A stretch of 64,000 nucleotides of DNA, taken from NCBI RefSeq assembly GCF_008017535.1, contig NZ_VRUA01000012.1, positions 62,001-126,000 on the forward strand, given 5' to 3'. Shown here piece after piece: positions 26,993-38,884 of the stretch. The notes beneath the pieces are model-generated. The model was not told the DNA's origin. It saw only the letters and a program-made list of their open reading frames with translations, and ran no database searches. The DNA comes from Ottowia flava. GTDB taxonomy: Bacteria; Pseudomonadota; Gammaproteobacteria; Burkholderiales; Burkholderiaceae_C. Every line of letters starts with the position of its first letter. Within the stretch, counting starts at the first letter, position 1. A program made the translations under genes and the position numbers.

Positions 26993-28438
26993 TCACGCGT
27001 CGGGCGCCGATGCCTCGCCCCATTCATACAGCGCTTCCAGAATACTGTGGGTGCGCTCATCGTCGGCCGATTCGGCCAGGGCGTCGATGCGGTCAAACAA
27101 TGCCTGCACCGTGAGTGCTCCGCCTTCGCCCTCCAGCAGACGCGCAACGCGGTGCGCTTGCCAGCGCTCGGCGTCGGCTTCATTCAACGTGTCCGGGAAA
27201 TTGCGGGCGCGGTAGCGGAACACCAGCTCGGCCAGGCGCGGGTCGTCAAAGCCGGTGCGGTCGCGCGCCAGTTCATCGGGCGACAGCCCGAGCAGCGTCT
27301 CCAGCCGGCGGCGGTCGTTGTTGCCGACGAAGCCGCCGTACAGGTCTTCGTCGACGTCCAGCGGCTCGCCACGCGGGCGCTCAAACACGGCGGGCCACAG
27401 CGCACTCAGGTCGGGCAACGCGCGCAGCGTGTCGGCGTGGTGCGCGGCCTGAGCCATGTCGATGCCCCAGCGTTCGGCCAACTCGGGCCGCAGCGTCTTC
27501 AGGCTGCTGACGACGATGGGCGATTTGTTCAGGTGCACGCCCTTGATGGGCAGGCGCGTCACGCCCTCCGGCAGCTCGGCGTTGGGCGTAAACAGGCGCT
27601 CGCGCACTTGGTCGGGTTGCAGATCGGCCAGTTCGGCGGGGTCGGCGGACAGGTCCCAGGCCAGCAATTCGTTCTTGTTGGTCGGGTGCATGGCCAGCGG
27701 CCACATCACGGCAACGCAGCCGCGCGCGGCGCCGAACATGCCGCTGATGTGCAGGAAGGGCCGCGCGTCGCGCAGCGTGCTGGGCAGGCCCAGCTCCTGC
27801 GCGACGCGCTCTTTCTTTCGCAGTGACAGGCAGAAGTCAAACAGCTTGGGCTGGCGCTCGCGCAGCAGGCGGGCCAGTGCGATGGTGGCGCGCACGTCGG
27901 ACAGCGCGTCGTGCGCCGCCTCGTGCAGCAAGCCATTGGCGGCGCTGAGCTTTTCCAGGCGGAAGCTGGTCTGGCCGTCGTCGCCGACCGGCCATTCGAT
28001 GCCCTCCGGGCGCAGCGCGTGGGCGGCGCGCACGACGTCCAGCAGGTCCCAGCGTCCGCAATCGTTCTGCCACTCGCGCGCGTAGGGGTCGCGCAGGTTG
28101 CGCCACAGCAAGAAGCGCGTGACCTCGTCGTCAAAGCGGATCGAGTTGTAGCCGACGCCGATGGTGCCGGGCTCGGCCAACAGGGCCTGAATCCGGCGAG
28201 CAAATTCGTGTTCGGGTACGCCTTTGGCCGCGCATTCCTGCGGCGTGATGCCGGTGATCAGGCAGGACTCGGGTTCGGGCAATGCGTCGCTGGCGGGCTG
28301 GCAGTACAGCATCACCGGCTCGCCGATTTCGTTCAGTTCGGCGTCGGTCCGGATGGCGGCGAACTGCGCGGGCCGGTCGCGCCGCGGGTTGGCACCGAAG
28401 GTCTCGTAGTCGTGCCAGAGGAAAGTGGGCGTGCTCAT
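26993..28438 (-). CDS. sbcB: Exodeoxyribonuclease I
   Basis: A 481-residue 3'-5' single-strand DNA exonuclease. The DEDD exonuclease motif I is seen as LWHDYETFGANPRRDRPAQF near the N-terminus, motif II around GYNSIRFDDE and motif III at LLHEAAHDALSDVRATI. The C-terminal part contains the SH3-like and helical regions of SbcB. The ATG at 28438 gives the family N-terminus; the frame is open 20 codons more. It acts in recombination and mismatch repair. Confidence 0.95.
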   Translation of the reverse strand: MSTPTFLWHDYETFGANPRRDRPAQFAAIRTDAELNEIGEPVMLYCQPASDALPEPESCLITGITPQECAAKGVPEHEFARRIQALLAEPGTIGVGYNSIRFDDEVTRFLLWRNLRDPYAREWQNDCGRWDLLDVVRAAHALRPEGIEWPVGDDGQTSFRLEKLSAANGLLHEAAHDALSDVRATIALARLLRERQPKLFDFCLSLRKKERVAQELGLPSTLRDARPFLHISGMFGAARGCVAVMWPLAMHPTNKNELLAWDLSADPAELADLQPDQVRERLFTPNAELPEGVTRLPIKGVHLNKSPIVVSSLKTLRPELAERWGIDMAQAAHHADTLRALPDLSALWPAVFERPRGEPLDVDEDLYGGFVGNNDRRRLETLLGLSPDELARDRTGFDDPRLAELVFRYRARNFPDTLNEADAERWQAHRVARLLEGEGGALTVQALFDRIDALAESADDERTHSILEALYEWGEASAPDA

Positions 28439-28496
28439 GGTGGCGCGAGCATAACCGCCGACCACAGGCGAGCGCAGCGTTGGCGCCAAGGACTGC

Positions 28497-28545
28497 ACTT
28501 TTGATAGCTGCTCGCGCAGATGGCACCGGCGCTGGAGCCCGATAT
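28497..28545 (-). repeat. Dispersed hairpin repeat, copy 7
   Basis: Reverse copy with CTTTTGATAGCTGCTCGCGC, AGATGGCACC and GGCGCTGGAGCCCGAT. It resembles copy 1 closely in its left half. Confidence 0.65.
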
Positions 28546-28701
28546 TACCCAGAATAGGCTAACGCATTGTGACGGTACCCCGGCGGTGGCACGCACTGTC
28601 ACGCCACCTGGCGCTACGCGGGGTGATGACGGGCCATGTCGAGCAGGTGTTTGTGCCATGCCGCGAACGTTCTTCCATGTGTTTTTCCGAAACAAATCAA
28701 G

Positions 28702-28749
28702 CTGCAGCGATTGCCCCGCCGGCGTAGGTAGCTATGTTTGGTGTAGCAA
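28702..28749 (+). repeat. Dispersed hairpin repeat, copy 8 (degenerate)
   Basis: The core is poorly kept (GCCGGCGTAGG), but the hairpin TAGCTATGTTTGGTGTAGC is recognisable. Confidence 0.5.
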
Positions 28750-28831
28750 AATGCATACTATATGCAGTAATAGATTGCACCCAGGGCGACGTTCGCGCGA
28801 TCCCGCGCCGCGGCGTCGCCCAAGCTCCGCC

Positions 28832-30397
28832 ATGCCCACCGCCTTGTCCGAACAGCCTGCCCCGCCCCCCTGCGGCGGCGCGGGCGTGCGCTGGACGTCG
28901 CCGCTGACCTGGTTGCTGGCGTGGGCCACCGCCGCCACCGTCGCGCGGGTGCTGCTGTCGTCTGCCGTGATGTGGGACCAGGCGGAACAGCTGGTCTGGG
29001 CGCAGTCGTTGGCCTGGGGCTATGGCCCGCAACCGCCGCTCTACACCTGGCTGCAGTGGGGCGTGAACGCGCTGCTGGGCCCCAGTGTGCTGGCGCTTGC
29101 CGTGGTCAAGCACGCGCTGATGGTGCTGACCTTCGTCTTCCTCTACGCGGCAGCACGCCAGATCATGCCGCGAAGCAGCGCCTGGCTGTCGGCGCTCGGC
29201 ATCGTCTGGTTGCCGGGCATGGGCTGGGAGGTGTTGCGCGATCTGACGCACACGGTGCTGGTCACCTGCACGGTGGCCGCCACCTGGTGGTTGCTCTTGC
29301 GCCAGGTACAGCGGCCCACGCGCGCCGGGTTCGCCTGGTTGGGCCTGGCAATGGGCGTGGGGGTGCTGTGCAAGTACAGCTACGTGCTGATCGCGGGCGC
29401 TGCGGTGCTGGCCGCCTTGAGCCTGCCCACGCCGCGCCGCGCGCTGCTGGGCCGCGGGTGGTGGCTGGTGCCGCTGGTGGCGGCGCTGCTGGTGGCCCCG
29501 CACGCGCAATGGGTGCTGGCGCATTGGGACGACGCCACGCGCAGCACCGTCGACAAGCTGCGCCCGCCCGACATGGGCGTTGGCTGGTCGGCCCTGCTCG
29601 GCGGTCTGGGCGACTTCTTCAAGGTCTTCGTGCTGGGCGCTCTACCCTGGGCAGCGATGGCGGCATGGGCCTTTGGCGCGCCTGCTTGGGCAGGGCGTGC
29701 CGACGCCGAAGCGCCAGCAGCGCACGCCGCTCCCTGGGCACCGCAGCTGTTGCTGCGCTACCTGCTGCTGATCGGCGCCGCCCTGCTGGGCATGGTGCTG
29801 CTTGCCGGCGTGACCAAGCTGGACGGCCGCTGGATCCATCCGATGGTGCTGGTGCTGCCGATGGCCGCGTTCGCCTGGCGCCCTGGGCTGGGCGCGCAAC
29901 CGCGCGGCGAGCGCCGCTACCTGATCGCCGTCGCTGGGATGGGCTTGCTGGTCTGGACGATGAGCCTGCTCGACCCGCTCATCGACGCTCGGCGCGGCCG
30001 GGAAGACCGACACAACTGGCCCGTGTCCACGCTGGAGGCCCAGCTGCGCGCCGCCGGCTACGACGGCCACAGCCCCATCATCGCCAGCCGCCACATCGCG
30101 GGCGGCCTGCTGCGCAGCCGCTTTCCCCAAGCGCCGGTGACCGTGTGCGATATCGAGTTGTGGGGCGCCGAGCTGTGCGTGCTGGACGCCGTGCGCGCGC
30201 TGCGCCAGGAGGGCACCGGCTGGTGGATGATCGCCATCGAGGACGCGGGGCCCCGCGCCTGGTGGCGGACCACGACCCGCGCGATGGACTTTCCGACCCA
30301 GCCCCCAACGGTGCGCCTGCCGTTTCGCTGGGCCCGCCAGGGACAGCCGACCTTGCTTGTGCAGTACCTGCCGGTGGCTGCAAAAGGCGGACCGTGA
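28832..30397 (+). CDS. Glycosyltransferase family 39-like integral membrane protein
   Basis: A 521-residue protein with about ten membrane helices. The first periplasmic loop has the acidic motif SSAVMWDQAEQLVWAQ (Asp49, Glu52) and, shortly after, YGPQPPLYTWLQ, both characteristic of ArnT/RgtA-type enzymes that use polyprenyl-phosphate-linked sugars. The C-terminal periplasmic domain (about 400-521) is small. The acceptor may be lipid A, a glycan or a protein; the sequence does not say. The ATG at 28832 is the first that keeps the family start. Confidence 0.82.
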   Translation: MPTALSEQPAPPPCGGAGVRWTSPLTWLLAWATAATVARVLLSSAVMWDQAEQLVWAQSLAWGYGPQPPLYTWLQWGVNALLGPSVLALAVVKHALMVLTFVFLYAAARQIMPRSSAWLSALGIVWLPGMGWEVLRDLTHTVLVTCTVAATWWLLLRQVQRPTRAGFAWLGLAMGVGVLCKYSYVLIAGAAVLAALSLPTPRRALLGRGWWLVPLVAALLVAPHAQWVLAHWDDATRSTVDKLRPPDMGVGWSALLGGLGDFFKVFVLGALPWAAMAAWAFGAPAWAGRADAEAPAAHAAPWAPQLLLRYLLLIGAALLGMVLLAGVTKLDGRWIHPMVLVLPMAAFAWRPGLGAQPRGERRYLIAVAGMGLLVWTMSLLDPLIDARRGREDRHNWPVSTLEAQLRAAGYDGHSPIIASRHIAGGLLRSRFPQAPVTVCDIELWGAELCVLDAVRALRQEGTGWWMIAIEDAGPRAWWRTTTRAMDFPTQPPTVRLPFRWARQGQPTLLVQYLPVAAKGGP

Positions 30398-30494
30398 CTT
30401 AGGCGCCCCCCGCCGGGGATTCCGCCGCATGGCAGTGCTTGCGCTCGCGAAAACACGAAATCCTTCTCTCTCGAGTTGACGCCGCCACTTCCAC

Positions 30495-30527
30495 AAAAAA
30501 GCCAGCGAGCCCTCCGGCCCGCTGGCT
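30495..30527 (-). terminator. Rho-independent terminator of clpS-clpA
   Basis: A stem of about 10 bp (AGCCAGCGGGC with GCTCGCTGGCT on the minus strand) is followed by six T residues. It lies 36 bp behind the clpA stop. Confidence 0.85.
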
Positions 30528-30562
30528 GATCTGTGCCGCATTTGGCGCGGCCGACCTGACGG

Positions 30563-32905
<2,343 letters not shown>

Positions 32906-33005
32906 GATGGTATTTCCTTTGCGCCTACAGCTTACGACGTTCTGCAGGTTTCGACAGTCTCAGTTGGGGGAAGTTCGGTCATATTCAACAGGCCGCCCCG
33001 CGGCC

Positions 33006-33374
33006 TCACTCGACCGGCTCGCTCACGCATTGCAGCGGGTGGCCGGCATCGCGCGCCGCACCCATGACCTGATCGACCTTGGTGGCCGCCACGTCGCGTG
33101 AATACACGCCGCAGACGCCCTTACCGTCCAGATGAATCTTCAGCATGATCTGCGTCGCGCTCTCACGGTCCTTGCCAAAGAACTCCTGAATCACCAGCAC
33201 CACGAATTCCATCGGCGTGAAGTCGTCGTTGAGCATGACGACCTGGTGCATCTGCGGCGGCTGGACTTTCTGCGGCACGCGCTCCAGCACGACGGCATCG
33301 CCGCCATCCGGTTGGCGGGCGGGGGTCACGCTGGGCGGAGCAGGAACGGGATTTTTGGGGTTGCGGGTCGCCAT
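33006..33374 (-). CDS. clpS: ATP-dependent Clp protease adapter protein ClpS
   Basis: A 122-residue adaptor that binds N-degrons and hands them to ClpA. The core is typical: [42 protein letters not shown]. The N-terminal 35 residues are a flexible Pro/Arg-rich arm. The ATG at 33374 was chosen because the longer open frame adds 48 unrelated residues. clpA follows after 100 bp. Confidence 0.96.
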   Translation of the reverse strand: MATRNPKNPVPAPPSVTPARQPDGGDAVVLERVPQKVQPPQMHQVVMLNDDFTPMEFVVLVIQEFFGKDRESATQIMLKIHLDGKGVCGVYSRDVAATKVDQVMGAARDAGHPLQCVSEPVE

Positions 33375-33556
33375 GAAAATCATTCTATCGGTGCGCTCGC
33401 ACACGCATCGAACCTGCATATGCGGCCGCCAACCACCAGCACAAGTGCAGCGCTGAGCCTCCGCAGTTCGCACAGGTGACTCCTTTCGGTTGACAAGTGA
33501 GAACTTGTTACAGCACACTCGCTTCGCAGGATGGAAGTAAGCAAAGGAGACGTGCC

Positions 33557-33829
33557 ATGCCAGTAGGGAAAGTCAAATGGTTCAACGATTTGAAGGGCTT
33601 CGGGTTCATTGAACCGGACGACGGTGGTCCAGATGTGTTCGCTCACTTTTCGGCTATCGACATGGACGGCTTCAAGACCCTCAAAGAGGGCAGCCGCGTC
33701 AGCTACGAAGTGAACGAGGGCCCCAAGGGCCTGTTGGCCATGCACATTCGCACGGAATCCGCTGCGCCGCTGCCAGGTGAAATGTCGCTGAGCAACCCCG
33801 GGGACATCCAACCACCGATGCTGTCCTGA
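33557..33829 (+). CDS. Cold-shock domain protein (CspA family)
   Basis: A 90-residue protein with the RNA-binding cold-shock fold: [20 protein letters not shown] (RNP1), VFAHFSAID (RNP2) and [12 protein letters not shown]. It is longer than the usual 67-70 residues because of a tail of about 22 residues ([14 protein letters not shown]...). The AAGGAGA site at 33543-33549 fixes the ATG at 33557. It is divergent from clpS and has its own terminator. Confidence 0.93.
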   Translation: MPVGKVKWFNDLKGFGFIEPDDGGPDVFAHFSAIDMDGFKTLKEGSRVSYEVNEGPKGLLAMHIRTESAAPLPGEMSLSNPGDIQPPMLS

Positions 33830-33857
33830 GCGGCGTCAGCCCACGCACCCAGGAAAG

Positions 33858-33883
33858 AAAGCCCGGTCCAGCCGGGCTTTTTT
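33858..33883 (+). terminator. Rho-independent terminator behind the cold-shock gene
   Basis: AAAGCCCGGT and the complementary GCCGGGCTTTTTT form a GC-rich stem followed by six T residues. It lies about 30 bp past the stop codon, between convergent genes, and may also serve icd. Confidence 0.88.
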
Positions 33884-33919
33884 GCGTCAGCGCCACGCCG
33901 CCTTGGGCGGCATTTCTGC

Positions 33920-35179
<1,260 letters not shown>

Positions 35180-35458
35180 GGCAGTCTCCACAAACTGAAA
35201 GGGGCAATCGGACCGCGCGTCGCCATCGCCGATGGCTCGCGCCGCTCGCAAGGATTCTAGGCGGAGACTTCGGCCATTCGGGCGGCACGCACGAGCCGAT
35301 GCAAGCGCCCATAGGGTTGGGCGGATCGGTCGCGCTAAGCCGTGCGGACTCGGCGTATCTGAAAGAGCGGCATGGGGCCACGTAGCGCAGAATGTGGCCC
35401 GCGCCCTCCGCCGCTCCAAGCGGCCTTGGCCCTGTCCTTTACTTCCGAACATGCTGCC

Positions 35459-35968
35459 ATGGCTTTTTCTGCGCTTTTTTCCGGTGCCAACGCCGTTCCC
35501 TGCCCTGCGCTGCGCCGTACCGCCTGGGCTGGCGCGCTGTCCCTGCTTGGGGCCACGGCGCACGCCCAGCTGACGCCGGCCGGCCAGCCGCAACTCAACC
35601 TGCCGCGCACGACCATCACGGCTGGCATGCACCGCATCGATGCGCAGGTGGCGGGCAACAACCAGCAGCGCCAGATCGGCCTGATGCACCGCCAGGACAT
35701 GCCCCAGCACGAAGGCATGGTGTTCGTGTTCGAGCAACCGGCCGTGCAGTGTTTCTGGATGAAGAACACGCTGATCCCGCTGACGGCGGCCTTCGTCACC
35801 GACGACGGCACCATTGCCAACCTGGCCGACATGAAGCCGCAGGACGAAACCAGCCACTGCTCCAAAGGCCCGGTGCGCTACGTGCTGGAGATGAACCAGG
35901 GCTGGTTCGACGCCAAGCACATCAAGGCCGGCCACAAGCTGGGCGGCGAGCTGTTCCGCCGCCACTGA
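35459..35968 (+). CDS. DUF192 family periplasmic protein
   Basis: A 169-residue protein with a signal peptide (about residues 1-35, cleavage after AHA). The mature part matches DUF192: [69 protein letters not shown]. The biochemical function of this family is not established. The ATG at 35459 starts the signal peptide. Confidence 0.88.
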   Translation: MAFSALFSGANAVPCPALRRTAWAGALSLLGATAHAQLTPAGQPQLNLPRTTITAGMHRIDAQVAGNNQQRQIGLMHRQDMPQHEGMVFVFEQPAVQCFWMKNTLIPLTAAFVTDDGTIANLADMKPQDETSHCSKGPVRYVLEMNQGWFDAKHIKAGHKLGGELFRRH

Positions 35969-36011
35969 GCCTCACCTGTGGGCGCCTCCGCTGCGCCTGA
36001 CGATGGCGAAA

Positions 36012-36066
36012 ATACTATTGTTTCAATAGCTGCCTGCGCAGATGGTTGTAGGGCTATAGGCCAAAA
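36012..36066 (-). repeat. Dispersed hairpin repeat, copy 9
   Basis: A well-preserved reverse copy upstream of the bd oxidase genes. CTATTGTTTCAATAGCTGC is followed by CTGCGCAGATGGTTGTAGGG and CTATAGGCC. The arms CTATTG and CAATAG are a perfect inverted repeat. Confidence 0.9.
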
Positions 36067-36165
36067 TCCCTTAAAAACAGCCTTTTGCCCCGCCTGCAGG
36101 CCGTGCACCGCCACGCAGCATCCCGAAGCTGCCGGTCATACCGACATGTCACCTGGGGTTTTCCC

Positions 36166-36179
36166 TTGATTCGGATCAA
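36166..36179 (+). promoter_or_regulatory. FNR/Anr-type binding site upstream of the bd oxidase
   Basis: TTGAT-TCGG-ATCAA is a perfect match to the FNR/Anr consensus TTGATnnnnATCAA. Its centre lies 41.5 bp before a predicted start near 36214, and a TACAAC element at 36202-36207 fits a -10 box. This is the class II activation geometry. It suggests low-oxygen induction of the oxidase. Confidence 0.8.
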
Positions 36180-36259
36180 GCTCCGGCGCACACTCGCTGG
36201 GTACAACTTGTCGGGGTCTGCCTACATCCGAGGATGGCGGTGTTTCCCAGAATGTCGCC

Positions 36260-37678
36260 ATGGACGTCCTGCTGCTTTCGCGCATCCAGTTCGGGTTTGT
36301 GATCTCGTTTCACATCCTGTTCCCGGCCTTCACGATCGGACTGGCCAGCTGGTTGATGTTCCTGGAATGGCGCTGGCTGCGCACGCGCGACGACAGCTGG
36401 ATGGACCTGTACCGCTTCTGGGCCAAGGTGTTCGCTATCTCCTTCGGCATGGGCGTGGTTTCGGGCATCGTGATGAGCTTCCAGTTCGGCACGAACTGGG
36501 CCGAGTTGTCCACCCGCGCCGGCAACGTCCTGGGGCCCCTGCTCAGCTACGAGGTGCTCACCGCCTTCTTCTTGGAGGCAGGCTTTCTCGGCGTCATGCT
36601 GTTCGGCCAGAACCGCGTCAAACCGGCCGTGCATTTCTTTTGCACCTGCATGGTGGCGCTGGGCACGCTGATCTCCACTTTCTGGATCATCGCGGCCATC
36701 AGCTGGATGCACACACCGCAAGGCCACGTGCTGGTGGACGGCATCTTCGTGCCCGAAAGCTGGCCGGCGATCATCTTCAACCCCTCCTTCTTCTACCGCC
36801 TTCCGCACATGGTGCTGGCCGCCTTCATCACCACCTGCCTGGTGATCGGCGGCGTGGCGGGCTGGTACCTGCGGCGTGGCGTGCACGTGGCCGCCGCCAC
36901 CCGTATGTTGAAGCTGTCCGTGGCGTTCGGCGCGATCGCGGTGCCGCTGCAGGTGATGGTGGGCGACCAGCACGGTCTGAACACGCTGGAGCACCAGCCG
37001 ATCAAGGTCGCTGCGATGGAAGCGCACTGGCATTCCGAGCCACCCGGCACCGGCGTGCCGCTGATCCTGTTCGCGTGGCCCGACCAGGCCAACGAGCGCA
37101 ACCTGTACGAGATCGCCCTGCCGCACCTGGGCAGCGTGATCCTCACGCACTCGTGGGATGGCGACATCCCGCCACTGACCTCGGTGGCGCCGGAAGACCG
37201 GCCACCGGTCGCGCCGGTGTTCTTCGCGTTCCGCGTGATGGTCGGCCTGGGCTTCATGATGCTGGCGCTCATGGCGGTGTCGGCCTGGGCATGGTGGCGC
37301 GGCTGGCTGACGCGGTCGCACTGGCTGCTAAACAGCTGGCGCTGGATGGCGCCCACCGGCTTCGTGGCCCTGTTGGCCGGCTGGTACGTGACTGAGATCG
37401 GCCGCCAGCCCTGGGTCGTGTACGGCCTGCTGCGCACGCGCGACGCGGTCAGCCCCCACCTGACGAGCACGCAGGTCGCCACGTCGCTGGCTGGCTTCGT
37501 CCTCGTGTACGCCATCATCTTCGGGGCCGGCATCTGGTATTTGCTGCGCCTGTTGCGCAAGGGGCCTCAGTCGCAAGAGGCGGCGCCGCAGCAACACGGC
37601 TCAGGCGTGACCAAGACGCCTGCGCGGCCACTGTCCGCCGCCGACGCGGAAGACATCGACGAAAGGAGAACGCCATGA
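36260..37678 (+). CDS. cioA: Cytochrome bd ubiquinol oxidase subunit I, cyanide-insensitive type
   Basis: A 472-residue membrane protein with about nine helices. Conserved items include the haem b595 region SRIQFGFVISFHILFPAFTIG with His18, and the GRQPW motif in GWYVTEIGRQPWVVYG near residue 380. The Q-loop is short, as in CIO-type oxidases rather than the E. coli CydA. It reduces oxygen with ubiquinol and tolerates low oxygen and cyanide. The ATG is at 36260. It is co-transcribed with subunit II, whose start overlaps its stop by 4 bp. Confidence 0.95.
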   Translation: MDVLLLSRIQFGFVISFHILFPAFTIGLASWLMFLEWRWLRTRDDSWMDLYRFWAKVFAISFGMGVVSGIVMSFQFGTNWAELSTRAGNVLGPLLSYEVLTAFFLEAGFLGVMLFGQNRVKPAVHFFCTCMVALGTLISTFWIIAAISWMHTPQGHVLVDGIFVPESWPAIIFNPSFFYRLPHMVLAAFITTCLVIGGVAGWYLRRGVHVAAATRMLKLSVAFGAIAVPLQVMVGDQHGLNTLEHQPIKVAAMEAHWHSEPPGTGVPLILFAWPDQANERNLYEIALPHLGSVILTHSWDGDIPPLTSVAPEDRPPVAPVFFAFRVMVGLGFMMLALMAVSAWAWWRGWLTRSHWLLNSWRWMAPTGFVALLAGWYVTEIGRQPWVVYGLLRTRDAVSPHLTSTQVATSLAGFVLVYAIIFGAGIWYLLRLLRKGPQSQEAAPQQHGSGVTKTPARPLSAADAEDIDERRTP

Positions 37679-38712
37679 ACGCCAGCACCTGGCTTCCGGT
37701 GGCGTGGTTCGGCGTCATCGGTTTTGGCGTGCTGATGTACGTGCTGCTCGACGGCTTCGTGCTCGGCTTGGGCATTCTGGCGCCCGCGGCCCGCGACGGC
37801 GATCAGCTCGACCACATGATGAACACCGCCGCCCCCATCTGGGACGGCAACGAAACCTGGCTGGTGCTCGGTGGTGCCGGCCTCATGGCAGCGTTTCCGC
37901 GCGCCTATGCGGTGGTGCTGTCGGCCCTGTACCTGCCGGTGATCCTGATGCTGCTGGCCCTGGTGTTTCGCGGCGTCGCGTTCGAATTCCGCTTCAAGGG
38001 CTACGGCGCGGCGCGGCGCGCCTGGGGCGCGGCATTCAGCCTGGGCTCCATCGTGGCAGCGTTCTTCCAGGGCGTGATCCTGGGTGCGCTGGTGCAGGGC
38101 CTACCGCTGAACAACAGCGGCTACTACGACGGGGGCCCATTCGGCTGGCTCAGCCCGTTCGCGCTGCTGACCGGGGTGGCGCTGGTGATCGGCTACGCCC
38201 TGCTGGGCGCGGGCTGGCTGATCCTGAAAACCGAGGGCGCGCTGCACGCCCGGGCACGCCAGTTGGCGCGCCCGCTGGTGCTGGCGGTGCTGGTGGCCAT
38301 GCTGGCGGTGAGCGTCAGCCTGCCCTTCCTTGAATCGCGGCTGATGGCGCGCTGGTTCTCCGGCTACAACTTCCTGTGGCTGTCGCCGGTGCCGATCGTC
38401 ACGCTGGGGGTCGCGTGGCTGCTGTGGCGCGACGCCGCACTGGCCACGCCCGAACGGCCTGCCGCCCACGACGCTCGGCCGTTCCTCTGGACGCTGGCGC
38501 TGTTTGGCCTGGGTTTCATCGGGCTGGTGCTGGGCATGTGGCCGCTGATCGTGCCGCCCGCGCTCTCGATCTGGGACGCCGCCTCACCGCCGGAATCGCA
38601 GGGCTTTGTGCTGTGGGGTCTGGTCGTGCTGGTGCCGCTGATCCTGGGCTACACCGGCTGGTCGTACAGCGTGTTCCGGGGCAAGGTGGCGGCGGACGCG
38701 GGCTACCACTGA
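37675..38712 (+). CDS. cioB: Cytochrome bd ubiquinol oxidase subunit II, cyanide-insensitive type
   Basis: A 345-residue membrane protein. The N-terminal motif is WFGVIGFGVLMYVLLDGFVLGLGIL, and WDGNETWLVLGGAGLMAAFPRAYAVVLSALYLPV is typical of CydB/CioB. It forms the heterodimer with subunit I. The start overlaps the cioA stop (ATGA), so translation is coupled. No cydX-type small subunit gene was seen directly downstream. Confidence 0.95.
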   Translation: MNASTWLPVAWFGVIGFGVLMYVLLDGFVLGLGILAPAARDGDQLDHMMNTAAPIWDGNETWLVLGGAGLMAAFPRAYAVVLSALYLPVILMLLALVFRGVAFEFRFKGYGAARRAWGAAFSLGSIVAAFFQGVILGALVQGLPLNNSGYYDGGPFGWLSPFALLTGVALVIGYALLGAGWLILKTEGALHARARQLARPLVLAVLVAMLAVSVSLPFLESRLMARWFSGYNFLWLSPVPIVTLGVAWLLWRDAALATPERPAAHDARPFLWTLALFGLGFIGLVLGMWPLIVPPALSIWDAASPPESQGFVLWGLVVLVPLILGYTGWSYSVFRGKVAADAGYH

Positions 38713-38762
38713 GCGGTACGCCACCCCCGTGCGACGTTTTTTCTGCAGGCAGCGAACCTTCT

Positions 38763-38818
38763 CCGCTATCAATTAAGAAGCTGCCTGCGCTGGTGGCTGT
38801 AGGGCTGCAGGCCAAAAA
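38763..38818 (-). repeat. Dispersed hairpin repeat, copy 10
   Basis: Reverse copy: GCTATCAATTAAGAAGCTGC, CTGCGCTGGTGGCTGTAGG and GCTGCAGGCC. It lies just before a bidirectional terminator. Confidence 0.85.
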
Positions 38819-38825
38819 ACCATAG

Positions 38826-38850
38826 AAAAAGCCACCTCGCGGTGGCTTTT
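38826..38850. terminator. Bidirectional terminator between cioB and monomeric idh
   Basis: AAAAAGCCACC-TCGC-GGTGGCTTTT is a symmetrical stem with T-runs on both strands. It lies between two converging genes. Confidence 0.88.
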
Positions 38851-38884
38851 CCGTGGCGGCCCGCCGCTGCTGGCCGAAGGCGCA

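Larger units (their letters stand above)
28439..28831. other. Gene-free stretch between divergent sbcB and GT39 genes
   Basis: About 390 bp separate the two divergent start codons. It holds two repeat copies (near 28500 and 28700) and some GC-rich inverted sequence around 28570-28625. Promoters for both genes should lie here, but no clear hexamers were found. Confidence 0.5.

Noticed and set aside
35180-35965. An upstream extension of icd on the minus strand
   Set aside because: The segment overlaps the DUF192 gene in antisense and has no dehydrogenase similarity. The ATG at 35179 gives the family N-terminus.
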